Positions 8,838 to 17,590 of a stretch of DNA of 64,000 bases are shown in pieces. Source of the stretch: Muriicola sp041358175 (GTDB lineage: Bacteria > Bacteroidota > Bacteroidia > Flavobacteriales > Flavobacteriaceae). A program made the translations under genes and the position numbers. Location: assembly GCF_041358175.1 (NCBI RefSeq), contig NZ_JBGKBE010000013.1, positions 10,803 to 74,802 of the forward strand. Direction: 5' to 3'. Below the pieces are notes generated by a model that worked only from the letters and a program-made list of their open reading frames with translations, was not told the origin of the DNA and did not search any database. Position 1 is the first letter of the stretch. Every line of letters starts with the position of its first letter.

Positions 8838-9950
8838 GTGCACCGCGTGGCTTTAAAATTCTATATTGATCCGGATATTACCAGGGCAAAAACCCTGCCT
8901 TCCTCTTTTTACAGCGACTCTGAAACATTTGAAGCGCTAAAGCAGAAAGTTTTTTATGGTTCATGGCAGTGGGTTGGGGATATAATGGATCTGGAAAAAG
9001 AAGGATCTGTATCTCCCTTTATACTCCTCCCCGAATTCCTCAATGAACCGATGGTCCTTTCCAGGGATAAGAACGGAAAGGTTAATTGCCTCAGTAATGT
9101 ATGCACCCACAGGGGAAATATCGTTGTTGAAGAAGCGGGGCAACAAAGGAAATTAACTTGCCGCTATCACGGAAGGAGGTTTGGTCTCGATGGGAAGTTT
9201 GAATTCATGCCTGAGTTTAATGAGGCACAAGATTTCCCCGGAAGTTGTGATAATTTGCACGCATTTCCATTGAAAAAATGGGGTTCATTTTTCTTTGCCG
9301 GGTTAAGTCCGGTTTTCGACTTTCAGAAGGTGATTGATTTTATGGACCAGCGGATAGGGTTTTTACCCCTTGACGATTTTACCAGATCAAAGGAACTCGA
9401 TAAAGATTATGAGATCAAGGCACACTGGGCCTTATATTGCGACAACTACCTGGAAGGATTTCATATCCCTTTTGTCCACAATGACCTGAACGAAGTTTTA
9501 GATTACGGGAATTATGAAACGGTTTTATCAGACTATTGCAATCTTCAAATCGGTTACGCAGAAGGGACTGATGAGGTATTTAAGCTTCCTGAAGATCATA
9601 TCGATTATGGGAAAGATGTCGCAGCCTACTATTTCTGGGTCTTTCCCAACATGATGTTCAATTTTTATCCCTGGGGAGTTTCTGTTAATCTAGTCCAGCC
9701 CCTATCGATTTCCCAAACTAAAGTTTCCTTTATCACCTATGTATATGATGCTTCCAAATTAAATAAAGGAGCTGGGTCAGGTCTCGATAAGGTTGAGATG
9801 GAAGACGAAGCAGTGGTAGAAAGCGTAAATATGGGAATCCGATCTCATTATTACAAGGCCGGAAGATTTTCCCCCACCCGTGAAAGAGGAGTGCACCATT
9901 TTCATTCTTTGCTTGCGAGGTTCCTGAACGGGGAAGTTGAATCTTCCTAA
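8838..9950 (+). CDS. Rieske non-haem iron oxygenase, alpha subunit
   Basis: Aromatic-ring-hydroxylating dioxygenase-type alpha subunit, 370 residues. The Rieske 2Fe-2S ligands are in CTHRGN followed 16 residues on by CRYHGR. The mononuclear iron site is seen in DNYLEGFHIPFVH with the two histidines. Members oxidise aromatic rings or quaternary amines; the substrate here is unknown, and no beta subunit or reductase gene is adjacent. The start is GTG at 8838 (a second GTG at 8847 is equally possible). An acyl-CoA dehydrogenase gene follows on the same strand. Confidence 0.88.
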   Translation: MHRVALKFYIDPDITRAKTLPSSFYSDSETFEALKQKVFYGSWQWVGDIMDLEKEGSVSPFILLPEFLNEPMVLSRDKNGKVNCLSNVCTHRGNIVVEEAGQQRKLTCRYHGRRFGLDGKFEFMPEFNEAQDFPGSCDNLHAFPLKKWGSFFFAGLSPVFDFQKVIDFMDQRIGFLPLDDFTRSKELDKDYEIKAHWALYCDNYLEGFHIPFVHNDLNEVLDYGNYETVLSDYCNLQIGYAEGTDEVFKLPEDHIDYGKDVAAYYFWVFPNMMFNFYPWGVSVNLVQPLSISQTKVSFITYVYDASKLNKGAGSGLDKVEMEDEAVVESVNMGIRSHYYKAGRFSPTRERGVHHFHSLLARFLNGEVESS

Positions 9951-10027
9951 ATGAATCTTGCTAATATCTATTTCCATCCATTGGTTTGTTATGCGACTTT
10001 AAATACCTTTGGAAAAACTATTTCACT

Positions 10028-11206
10028 ATGAGGCCCGACCTATTTGAAGCCCCCGATTATTATCAATTGGATGACCTGCTAACCGAAGAACATCTGCTGG
10101 TGCGTGATGCTGCGAGGCAGTGGGTAAAACGAGACGTGTCACCCATCATTGAAGAATACGCTCAGAAAGCTGAATTCCCAACTCAGATACTAAAGGGATT
10201 GGCCGAAATAGGTGCCTTCGGACCATATATTCCTGAAGAATACGGAGGTGCAGGATTAGATCAGATCAGTTATGGCCTTATCATGCAGGAAATTGAAAGA
10301 GGGGATAGTGGAGTAAGATCTACGGCATCGGTTCAATCCTCCCTGGTTATGTATCCTATTTATGCGTACGGGTCTGAAGAACAAAAAAAGAAATACCTGC
10401 CAAAGCTCGCCTCAGGGGAATTTATGGGGTGCTTTGGCTTAACAGAGCCTGATCATGGATCTAATCCCGGTGGGATGGCCACCAATTTTAAGGATAAAGG
10501 CGATCATTACTTGCTCAATGGCGCTAAGCTCTGGATCTCAAATTCTCCTTTTGCAGACATTGCCATCGTCTGGGCAAAGAACGAGGAAGGGCGGATACAC
10601 GGCCTGATCGTTGAGAGGGGTATGGAAGGTTTCTCCACCCCGGAAACACATAATAAGTGGTCATTAAGGGCCTCAGCCACCGGTGAATTGATCTTTGATA
10701 ATGTGAAAGTTCCCAAGGAAAATCTGTTACCAGGGAAGAACGGATTGGGAGCTCCACTGGGATGTCTCGACTCTGCGCGATACGGAATTGCCTGGGGGGC
10801 TATCGGAGCTGCCATGGACTGCTATGATACTGCGCTGCGATACGCCAAAGAAAGAGTTCAGTTTGGAAAACCCATAGCGGCATTCCAACTGCAACAAAAG
10901 AAATTGGCCGAAATGGTCACTGAGATTACCAAGGCCCAATTGCTTGCCTTCCGTTTGGGGCAGTTAAAGAATGAAGGAAGGGCCACTACGGCCCAGATTT
11001 CCATGGCCAAAAGGAATAATGTTGAAATGGCGATCACTATTGCAAGGGAAGCAAGACAAATTCTTGGGGGAATGGGAATAACGGGAGAATATCCCATTAT
11101 GCGGCATATGATGAACCTCGAATCTGTTCTCACCTATGAAGGCACCCATGATATTCATCTCCTGATCACAGGGGCAGATATCACAGGACATCAGGCCTTT
11201 AAATAG
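10028..11206 (+). CDS. Acyl-CoA dehydrogenase, glutaryl-CoA dehydrogenase-like
   Basis: FAD-dependent acyl-CoA dehydrogenase, about 392 residues. FAD-binding segments CFGLTEPDHGSNPGG and the C-terminal RQILGGMGITGEYP are present, and the catalytic glutamate sits in TYEGTHDIH, the pattern of glutaryl-CoA dehydrogenases (lysine and tryptophan breakdown; oxidation plus decarboxylation to crotonyl-CoA). I chose ATG 10028 (MRPDLFEAPDYYQ) since the longer frame from 9986 adds a non-conserved leader. The substrate call rests on similarity of motif pattern only. Confidence 0.88.
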   Translation: MRPDLFEAPDYYQLDDLLTEEHLLVRDAARQWVKRDVSPIIEEYAQKAEFPTQILKGLAEIGAFGPYIPEEYGGAGLDQISYGLIMQEIERGDSGVRSTASVQSSLVMYPIYAYGSEEQKKKYLPKLASGEFMGCFGLTEPDHGSNPGGMATNFKDKGDHYLLNGAKLWISNSPFADIAIVWAKNEEGRIHGLIVERGMEGFSTPETHNKWSLRASATGELIFDNVKVPKENLLPGKNGLGAPLGCLDSARYGIAWGAIGAAMDCYDTALRYAKERVQFGKPIAAFQLQQKKLAEMVTEITKAQLLAFRLGQLKNEGRATTAQISMAKRNNVEMAITIAREARQILGGMGITGEYPIMRHMMNLESVLTYEGTHDIHLLITGADITGHQAFK

Positions 11207-11212
11207 AGAGGG

Positions 11213-12265
11213 CTATTTTCCAAGGACCGATTTGACAAGTTTTGAAATAGCGTCTTTTTTTTCTAAGACTATTCGGGTAAAACAGAACAAATTACGGCAT
11301 CGATCCAGGTTTTGATCGGCGTAGGAAATCTGGTAATAGACATCATTGTTGAGGTAGTCTGTTAGTGCCCTCAGCCCATGAAGGTAAGGCATAAGTGCCA
11401 CCCCTGAGGGGATTGCCTGTTTCTCTGAATCGCTAAGCTTTAGTTTACTTTTCTTAATTCCTCTGAGAAATGCAGTGACCATATCCAGATCAAAGCCGAT
11501 CTTTTTAAGATCTGTGTCATCTTCGGAAACAGGATTGGCCAGGGTCCTTATCGCGTCTCCAAGATCATAAATTATATACCCCGGCATGACTGTATCCAGG
11601 TCAATTAGGCAGAGCGCCTTGCCGGTCACATTAGAGAAGAGGAAATTGTTGAGCTTTGTATCGTTGTGGCATATACGAACAGGCAGGTTTTCAAATCCTA
11701 CATCTAATTTGAAGAAGGCCTCTTCCGCAAATTCGATTTCTTTCGAAGCAGACTGCAACCTTTCCGAATTAGCTTGTTTAAGGGCAAGAAGATATTCTTT
11801 TCTCCGTAAGCTGATATCGTGAAAACCGGGTAGCACCTCTTTGAAACTAGCAGCCGGTAAATTCTCCAGACAACTGTGAAACAAACCCAGTATCCTTCCT
11901 GCCTCAAAGGCTATATCGGGCTCATGGGTTAAATCAAAAGCTACACTGTTCGGGACAAAGGTGAGTAGTCGCCAAAAGGCCCCTTCTTCATCCTTATAAT
12001 ACGGCAGCCGGGCCTTGGAAGGCATAAATGAGATTGGATGGTAATCCTCGGCTGCCAGCAGCGGTAGAATGGTTCGAAGGTTTTCCATCAAAGCCGGAAC
12101 ATCCGGGAAAACCTTGTTGTTGATACATTGTAAGATGTAAACGGTAAGGTTCTCTTCCTGAACCCGGAAGGTGGTATTGATGTACCCCTGTCCTACAGAG
12201 CGTATCTTATAATCTCTCTGTTCAATGACAAAATGCTTCAGCGCCTTTGCTGCTGCCACCTCCAT
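11213..12265 (-). CDS. Phosphotransferase, N-acetylhexosamine 1-kinase (NahK)-like
   Basis: Protein of the APH/choline kinase fold, 350 residues. The catalytic loop ICHNDTKLNNFLF (H200, D202, N207) and the metal-binding LIDLDTVMPG (D222, D224) match the pattern of NahK, which phosphorylates GlcNAc/GalNAc at C1. Its stop lies six bases from that of the convergent acyl-CoA dehydrogenase. Upstream on the same strand, 20 nt away, is a sugar nucleotidyltransferase, which fits a kinase-pyrophosphorylase pair making a UDP-amino sugar. Aminoglycoside or other small-molecule kinase activity cannot be excluded. Confidence 0.75.
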   Translation of the reverse strand: MEVAAAKALKHFVIEQRDYKIRSVGQGYINTTFRVQEENLTVYILQCINNKVFPDVPALMENLRTILPLLAAEDYHPISFMPSKARLPYYKDEEGAFWRLLTFVPNSVAFDLTHEPDIAFEAGRILGLFHSCLENLPAASFKEVLPGFHDISLRRKEYLLALKQANSERLQSASKEIEFAEEAFFKLDVGFENLPVRICHNDTKLNNFLFSNVTGKALCLIDLDTVMPGYIIYDLGDAIRTLANPVSEDDTDLKKIGFDLDMVTAFLRGIKKSKLKLSDSEKQAIPSGVALMPYLHGLRALTDYLNNDVYYQISYADQNLDRCRNLFCFTRIVLEKKDAISKLVKSVLGK

Positions 12266-12285
12266 TTTTCAGGGGTTTTAAAAAA

Positions 12286-13170
12286 TTAATTCCAAAGCGG
12301 GGTGCGGTACTGCCCCTGGCTGGTCATATTCTTCAGATGGGACATTGCCGTTTCTTTGTCATTGGCATAGGTAACGCCAAACCACATGCTCTCCGAAGGA
12401 ATAACCTCTACCTGAGTTGTCCCCTGTTTTAGCATGGCCTGAATAACAAAGGGAAGGTAAACCTCTCCCTTCTCCAAATTTCCCTCTTCTTTAAAGAAAT
12501 TGCGGATATCTTGTTCTATCTGATGAAAAATTCCCGGTTTACAAACCCAAAAATTCATACTCACCAACTCCTCACCAGAGAATTTCAGTCCGGAATCAGC
12601 ATCCAAAATTCCATTTTCTCCTTCTTCTATTTTTGTTCGTTCTTCTACGGAGATCAATGAATTCCCATCCTGTTTACATACTCCTCGGGAGACAGAACCA
12701 TACGGCGACAAGGTATCTTTTAAGGTATAGGCTACCAAACCAAAGGAGTTGGGATCAGCATCCCTGGATACATATTTAGCCGCATTTTCAAAAGCTTGCT
12801 TCCCGTAGTAGTCATCTGCATTGATCACAGAAAAAGGTCCGTCAATAACCTTTCTGGCCGACCATACCGCATGAGCAGTACCCCATGGTTTTGTGCGCTC
12901 TCCCGTATAGGTAATTCCATCGGGAAGATCTGTTACCTGTTGTGAAACTACATCGAGCTTAACCCCCTTGGGAATTCTTTTTGAGAGGTATTCCTCAAGA
13001 AAGCTCACGTTGTCTTTTTGTGTTACCACAACGATGTGGTCAAATCCATTTTCAAGAGCGTCGTAAATACTGAACTCCATCAGAAACTCTTCCTGAGGGC
13101 CAAGGCCATCGAATTGTTTAAGGGCTCCATACCTGCTACCCCTTCCGGCAGCCATTAGTAATAAGGTCAT
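12286..13170 (-). CDS. Sugar-phosphate nucleotidyltransferase
   Basis: NTP-transferase domain protein of 294 residues. The nucleotide-binding signature LLMAAGRGSRYGALKQ opens the protein, PWGTAHAV and VINADDYYG (metal-binding Asp) follow. Such enzymes join a nucleoside triphosphate to a sugar 1-phosphate. Start chosen at ATG 13170 (MTLLLMAAGRG), which puts the glycine-rich loop at the N terminus; the longer frame to 13308 would run into the divergent gene. It is co-directional with the NahK-like kinase, so the two likely act in sequence on the same sugar. Confidence 0.85.
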   Translation of the reverse strand: MTLLLMAAGRGSRYGALKQFDGLGPQEEFLMEFSIYDALENGFDHIVVVTQKDNVSFLEEYLSKRIPKGVKLDVVSQQVTDLPDGITYTGERTKPWGTAHAVWSARKVIDGPFSVINADDYYGKQAFENAAKYVSRDADPNSFGLVAYTLKDTLSPYGSVSRGVCKQDGNSLISVEERTKIEEGENGILDADSGLKFSGEELVSMNFWVCKPGIFHQIEQDIRNFFKEEGNLEKGEVYLPFVIQAMLKQGTTQVEVIPSESMWFGVTYANDKETAMSHLKNMTSQGQYRTPLWN

Positions 13171-13188
13171 AAAATGCGAATTTGCGAG

Positions 13189-13196
13189 CAAAAATA
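13189..13196 (-). promoter_or_regulatory. Candidate -7 element of the nucleotidyltransferase-kinase unit
   Basis: Minus strand reads TATTTTTG, a full match to TAnnTTTG, about 19 nt upstream of the start codon at 13170. No -33 TTG at standard distance. Confidence 0.5.
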
Positions 13197-13270
13197 AGTT
13201 TTTAGGGAACAATATGGAGGAGGACCTGGAGAATTTCATAAATTGATAACATCTAAAACCATTAAAAACC

Positions 13271-14632
13271 ATGACCAGCAGAAGGCAATTTATCCGCAAT
13301 ACGGCCATAGCAGGAGCAGGGATGAGTATTGTTCCTCATTGGGTGTCAGCAACACAAAAATCAAATAATAAACTTGAAGAATTAAAAGTGGGACTCATTG
13401 GAGTCGGACTCCGAGGGACCAATCATCTACAGAATTTGATCTTGCGAAATGATGTTAGGGTTACTGCCCTTTGTGATATTGATGCCGAACGCATTGCCTT
13501 ATGCAGGAATCTGATCAAAGAAGCAGGTAAAAGCGCTCCCCTCATCTTTGAAGGAGGCCCTTATGATTACCTCAATCTTCTCAATTCTAAAGAGGTTGAT
13601 GCCGTGATTATCGCAACCCCCTGGCTCTGGCATACCCGTATGACCGTAGATGCCATGAAGGCAGGGAAATACGCCGGAGTAGAGGTTTCTGCCGCCAATA
13701 CCCTCGAAGAATGCTGGGATCTGGTAAATACACATGAAGCCACCGGCACCCATATGATGATCCTTGAGAATGTAAATTACAGGCGCGATGTGCTGGCCGT
13801 GTTAAATATGGTCAAACAGGAAGTATTCGGGGAATTAGTGCATTTCAGGTGCGGGTATCAGCACGATCTCAGGCATGTTAAATTCAATAATGGGAAACAG
13901 CCTTATGGCGGAGGGGTTGAATTTGGAGAAAAGGCTATTTCAGAGGCTCGCTGGCGTACCCTGCATTCGGTTAAACGAAATGCAGACGTGTACCCCACTC
14001 ACGGGCTCGGTCCTGTAGCCGTGATGGCGGATATAAACAGGGGCAACAGGTTTTTGTCGCTTACATCTCATGCGAGTAAAGCGATAGGGTTGCACAATTA
14101 TATCGTTAAAAATGGGGGAGAGGATCATCCCAATGCCGATGTAGAGTTTAAGCAGGGCGATGTGATAACAACCACTATTGATACCGCCCGGGGAGAAACA
14201 ATCATCATTACACACGATTGTAATTTGCCCAGGCCCTATTCCCTGGGATTCAGAGTGCAGGGAGCTAACGGACTGTGGGAAGTTGACGGAAATCGAATCT
14301 ATATCGAAGGTAAATCGGAGCCACATCAATGGGATGATGCCAATGACTGGCTCGCGAGGTACGATCATCCCCTCTGGAAAAAATATGGCGAATACGCCGC
14401 TGGTGCCGGCCACGGAGGTATGGATTTCTTCGTATTACACGCATTTGTGGAATCGGCAAAAGCTAATATCGCTCCCCCTCTGGATGCCTATGACGCAGCG
14501 GCCTGGAGTGCGGTCACTCCCCTGTCGGAAGCCTCTATACACCAAAAGGGAGAACCACAAAAGTTTCCTGATTTTACACGTGGACTCTGGATCAAACGAG
14601 AACCTTATTCCTGGATAAAGGATACCTATTAA
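13271..14632 (+). CDS. Gfo/Idh/MocA family protein, GH109-like, with Tat signal
   Basis: Protein of 453 residues with a twin-arginine signal (SRRQFIR, residues 3-9, then a hydrophobic stretch), so exported folded. The Rossmann NAD-binding segment is VGLIGVGLRGTNHL. The segments GVEVSAANTLEECWDLV, GYQHDLRHV and DVYPTHGLGPVA resemble GH109 enzymes, which remove alpha-linked N-acetylgalactosamine through an NAD-dependent redox mechanism. Length fits that family. It is divergent from the NahK-like kinase and nucleotidyltransferase. An ordinary sugar dehydrogenase is the alternative. Confidence 0.8.
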   Translation: MTSRRQFIRNTAIAGAGMSIVPHWVSATQKSNNKLEELKVGLIGVGLRGTNHLQNLILRNDVRVTALCDIDAERIALCRNLIKEAGKSAPLIFEGGPYDYLNLLNSKEVDAVIIATPWLWHTRMTVDAMKAGKYAGVEVSAANTLEECWDLVNTHEATGTHMMILENVNYRRDVLAVLNMVKQEVFGELVHFRCGYQHDLRHVKFNNGKQPYGGGVEFGEKAISEARWRTLHSVKRNADVYPTHGLGPVAVMADINRGNRFLSLTSHASKAIGLHNYIVKNGGEDHPNADVEFKQGDVITTTIDTARGETIIITHDCNLPRPYSLGFRVQGANGLWEVDGNRIYIEGKSEPHQWDDANDWLARYDHPLWKKYGEYAAGAGHGGMDFFVLHAFVESAKANIAPPLDAYDAAAWSAVTPLSEASIHQKGEPQKFPDFTRGLWIKREPYSWIKDTY

Positions 14633-14668
14633 TTCCATATCCCGTAAGTGTTTCATTCAAAGCGTAGA

Positions 14669-14680
14669 TGATTTTTATCA
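14669..14680 (+). promoter_or_regulatory. FNR-type box, hemN upstream site
   Basis: TGATTTTTATCA, a perfect palindrome (extended by A and T on either side). 23 nt separate it from the -7 element at 14704, which puts its centre about 43 nt ahead of the predicted transcription start, the class II activator position. Confidence 0.75.
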
Positions 14681-14703
14681 TATTTTTCTGTCTGAAGCCT
14701 CTG

Positions 14704-14722
14704 TATTTTTGATAGAAATCAA
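14704..14722 (+). promoter_or_regulatory. hemN -7 element overlapping a second FNR-type box
   Basis: TATTTTTG (14704-14711) fully matches TAnnTTTG. TTGATAGAAATCAA (14709-14722) is a textbook FNR palindrome and overlaps the end of the -7 element and the predicted start near 14718. It lies only five bases before the ATG. Confidence 0.65.
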
Positions 14723-14727
14723 TTACA

Positions 14728-16089
14728 ATGCTGAATCTTATCCAGAAATATAACGTGCAAGGCCCCCGCTATACCAGTTACCCAACAGTTCCCTATTGGG
14801 ATATCAGTACTTTTTCGGGAAAAGCATGGAAGGAAACACTAAAAAAGAGTTTTAAAGAAAGCAATAATAAGGACGGCATTAGCCTGTACCTGCATTTACC
14901 CTTTTGTGAAAGCATGTGCACGTTTTGCGGGTGTCACAAACGAATAACTAAGAGGCATGAAGTGGAAGTTCCCTACATCGAGTCTGTCTTAAAAGAATGG
15001 AAATTATATTGTGACCTATTTGAAGATAAACCTAAAATTAAGGAGTTACATCTCGGGGGAGGAACTCCCACCTTTTTTTCCCCTCAACATCTGGAAATGC
15101 TGCTGGAAGGGATTTTCAGACATGCCGAGATAGCAGACGAACATGAATTCAGTTTTGAAGGCCATCCGAACAATACAACACGCGAACATTTACAAACATT
15201 GTATGATCTGGGATTCAGAAGAGTGAGTTTCGGAGTGCAGGATTACAGCGATAAAGTACAACGGGCCATACACAGGGTTCAACCTTTTGAAAATGTAAAA
15301 AACGTAACGGAATGGTCCAGGGAAATCGGATATACCTCGGTTGGGCACGACCTTATTTTTGGTCTGCCACATCAGCGGATGGAAGATATTGAAGAGACTA
15401 TTTCAAAGACTAAGGAATTATTGCCAGACCGACTGGCATTTTACAGCTATGCACATGTTCCCTGGATAAAAGGACTTGGGCAAAGGGGATTTAAAGATGA
15501 AGATCTCCCAACCCCCTCAGAAAAAAGGCAGCAATACGAATACGGCAAAAAATTGCTGACAGAAGCAGGGTATTTTGAAATTGGGATGGACCATTTTGCC
15601 CTGAAGAGTGATAGTTTGTATAAATCCTTTGAAACTCAGAAACTGCACAGGAATTTTATGGGCTATACTTCATCCCGAACACAGCTCATGATCGGGTTGG
15701 GGGCATCGAGTATCAGCGATAGCTGGTACAGTTTTGCACAAAATGTTAAAAGCATAGAAGAATACCAACATTTGGTAGAAAACGATATCATCCCAATTTA
15801 CAGAGGACATATCCTTACTGAGGAGGATTTGGTCATACGCCGGCATATTCTTAACTTAATGTGCAGGTTGCAAACCTCCTGGGAAGATCCTTCCCTGAAA
15901 TTTAATGAACTCGATCTGGTCCTGGGCCATTTAAAAGAAATGGAAATAGACGGACTTATCAATACTAATTATAATCAGCTGAGCGTTACAGAAGCAGGTA
16001 GGCCTTTCGTCAGAAATGTATGTATGGCATTTGATCTTCTGATGCATAGAAAAGCTCCGGAAAAAAGAGTATTTTCAATGACTATTTAA
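14728..16089 (+). CDS. hemN: Oxygen-independent coproporphyrinogen III oxidase
   Basis: Radical SAM enzyme that decarboxylates coproporphyrinogen III to protoporphyrinogen IX without oxygen, giving haem under anoxia. 453 residues, standard length. The HemN-type cluster motif is complete: C60-x3-C64-x2-C67-x-C69 (CESMCTFCGC). N-terminal YNVQGPRYTSYPT and the LGGGTPTFF motif are also typical. It differs from the second paralogue in this window (hemW, 57.8 kb), which lacks the fourth cysteine. It is followed after 17 nt by a universal stress protein. Two FNR boxes in front suggest induction at low oxygen. Confidence 0.97.
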   Translation: MLNLIQKYNVQGPRYTSYPTVPYWDISTFSGKAWKETLKKSFKESNNKDGISLYLHLPFCESMCTFCGCHKRITKRHEVEVPYIESVLKEWKLYCDLFEDKPKIKELHLGGGTPTFFSPQHLEMLLEGIFRHAEIADEHEFSFEGHPNNTTREHLQTLYDLGFRRVSFGVQDYSDKVQRAIHRVQPFENVKNVTEWSREIGYTSVGHDLIFGLPHQRMEDIEETISKTKELLPDRLAFYSYAHVPWIKGLGQRGFKDEDLPTPSEKRQQYEYGKKLLTEAGYFEIGMDHFALKSDSLYKSFETQKLHRNFMGYTSSRTQLMIGLGASSISDSWYSFAQNVKSIEEYQHLVENDIIPIYRGHILTEEDLVIRRHILNLMCRLQTSWEDPSLKFNELDLVLGHLKEMEIDGLINTNYNQLSVTEAGRPFVRNVCMAFDLLMHRKAPEKRVFSMTI

Positions 16090-16106
16090 CCCTTTAAAAT
16101 TAAGCC

Positions 16107-16928
16107 ATGAAAACAATTATCGTCCCAGTAGATTTCTCCGAACAATCCGAATATGCGCTTAAGGTAGCCGCATCGCTGGCGCAAAAGCAAAAAGCTGAGA
16201 TTCTGGTGTTGCATATGCTCGAATTGAATGAGGCAATGATCACTTCTACGGAAGGATTCCATCCCGAACAGACGGTATTCCTTCTCAAGGTCGCAGAAAA
16301 GAGACTGAATGAATTTTTGGATAAAGACTATTTAAAAGGAATTAAAATCACACCGGTCATAAAACACTTCAAGGTTTTTGGCGAGGTGAACGAGATTGCT
16401 GAAAAGCACAATGCCGAGCTGATTGTGATGGGGTCTCATGGAACTGACGGACTCAAAGAGATCTTTATTGGATCAAATGCGGAAAAAGTGGTTCGATTCT
16501 CCGATGTGCCTGTACTCGTTGTAAAAAATGAACTTCCTGAATTTAAAATCGATGATTTTGTCTTCGCCTGTAATTTTAAGAGTGAAAGCCTTGGAGCCTT
16601 TCAAAAAGCAAAGGATTTTGCATCCAGATTTGGGGCTAAATTACATATGGTCTATATCAATACTCCAGGAGACAATTTCCTGAGCAACAACGATGCCCAT
16701 GAAAAGATTAACAAGTATCTTGAAATGGCAGGGGCAGGACAGGATGTTACTATCTACAATGACTACAGTGTGGAAAAAGGGGTGCTCAATTTCAGCGAGA
16801 GCATGAATGCAGATTTAATAGGAATTCCTACTCACGGACGAAAGGGACTTTCACATTTCTTTATGGGAAGTATTGGGGAGGACATCGCAAATCATTCAAA
16901 AATCCCCGTGATGACCTTTAAGATTTAA
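16107..16928 (+). CDS. Universal stress protein, tandem UspA domains
   Basis: Cytosolic protein of 273 residues with two UspA domains. The first (residues 1-145) opens with KTIIVPVDFSEQSEYAL and contains the ATP-binding pattern VMGSHGTDGLKEIFIGSNAEKV (seen as G-x2-G-x9-G-S/N). The second, more divergent domain ends with GIPTHGRKGLSHFFMGS, also with the G-rich motif. It lies 17 nt behind hemN and should share its FNR-dependent transcript. Exact function unknown; family members act in energy-stress survival. Confidence 0.9.
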   Translation: MKTIIVPVDFSEQSEYALKVAASLAQKQKAEILVLHMLELNEAMITSTEGFHPEQTVFLLKVAEKRLNEFLDKDYLKGIKITPVIKHFKVFGEVNEIAEKHNAELIVMGSHGTDGLKEIFIGSNAEKVVRFSDVPVLVVKNELPEFKIDDFVFACNFKSESLGAFQKAKDFASRFGAKLHMVYINTPGDNFLSNNDAHEKINKYLEMAGAGQDVTIYNDYSVEKGVLNFSESMNADLIGIPTHGRKGLSHFFMGSIGEDIANHSKIPVMTFKI

Positions 16929-17026
16929 GAGCCTTCTTAATACAAATTAAAGTATTTATAACGCCGTGATGAGGGTCGGACCAGTGTATTATTTTGGGTA
17001 AGTATTGTGCCCTGGGAGAACATTTA

Positions 17027-17455
17027 TCAGGAGAGAAATGAATAGCCTTTATCAAGCTTATTGGCAAGCTCTCCAATGGTCATCTTTTTCAATGTATTTA
17101 ACAAGACTGCTCGCGTTGGATTTACATACTCATGAAGGGGACAGGGATGTTCAGCATTACAATCTTCTATACCTAAGACACAGGCTTCCAGTCTATGGTT
17201 TCCATCAATAATTTCGATCACTCTGTAAACCGTCTGCTCTCGGTTTACATCGGTAACATAATATCCACCCTTAGGTCCTTTCATAGATGAAATAATCTGA
17301 TGTTTAGAAAGTTGCTGTAAAAGCTTGGCTAAATATGCCTCAGGAACATTAATCGTATCATATATGTCTCTGACCATAATTTTTTGGTCTTCATTAGAAT
17401 GGTTGGCCAGGTGGAGTACACCTTTAATTGCATATTTAGAAGAATTGCTGAGCAT
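17027..17455 (-). CDS. Rrf2 family regulator, probable Fe-S sensor
   Basis: Rrf2-type winged helix protein of 142 residues. It has the typical opening MLSNSSKYAIKGVLHLA and GPKGGYYV wing. Three cysteines, C92, C99 and C105 (C-x6-C-x5-C), lie where IscR and NsrR bind an iron-sulfur cluster, so sensing of NO, oxygen or cluster status is likely. It is divergent from the nos unit, and both directions share one FNR-type box. I prefer the ATG at 17455; the ATG at 17476 lies upstream of the predicted transcription start. It is a candidate nos regulator. Confidence 0.85.
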   Translation of the reverse strand: MLSNSSKYAIKGVLHLANHSNEDQKIMVRDIYDTINVPEAYLAKLLQQLSKHQIISSMKGPKGGYYVTDVNREQTVYRVIEIIDGNHRLEACVLGIEDCNAEHPCPLHEYVNPTRAVLLNTLKKMTIGELANKLDKGYSFLS

Positions 17456-17504
17456 GCGTAATTTATCTGACTTCAAAGATTAAAAGATATTTTTATCCTA
17501 AATA

Positions 17505-17516
17505 TGACAAATATCA
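17505..17516. promoter_or_regulatory. Shared FNR-type box between Rrf2 gene and nos unit
   Basis: TGACAAATATCA, centre of a longer palindrome with 8-bp arms AAATATGA (17500-17507) and TCATATTT (17514-17521). The box is 23 nt from the -7 element of the cytochrome c gene on the plus strand and 23 nt from a one-mismatch -7 element of the Rrf2 gene on the minus strand. Confidence 0.75.
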
Positions 17517-17539
17517 TATTTGCCGCCCTGCTACCCCCC

Positions 17540-17547
17540 TAAATTTG
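17540..17547 (+). promoter_or_regulatory. -7 element of the nos unit
   Basis: TAAATTTG, full match to TAnnTTTG, 23 nt behind the FNR-type box. Predicted start near 17554 and leader of about 37 nt before the ATG at 17591. Confidence 0.7.
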
Positions 17548-17590
17548 TGCATTATTAAGTTTAATTTAAAAACAATAACCATTGAAGATT

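Noticed and set aside
14178..14618. Alternative frame of 146 codons inside the GH109-like gene
   Set aside because: Shadow of the long conserved frame with Rossmann motif.
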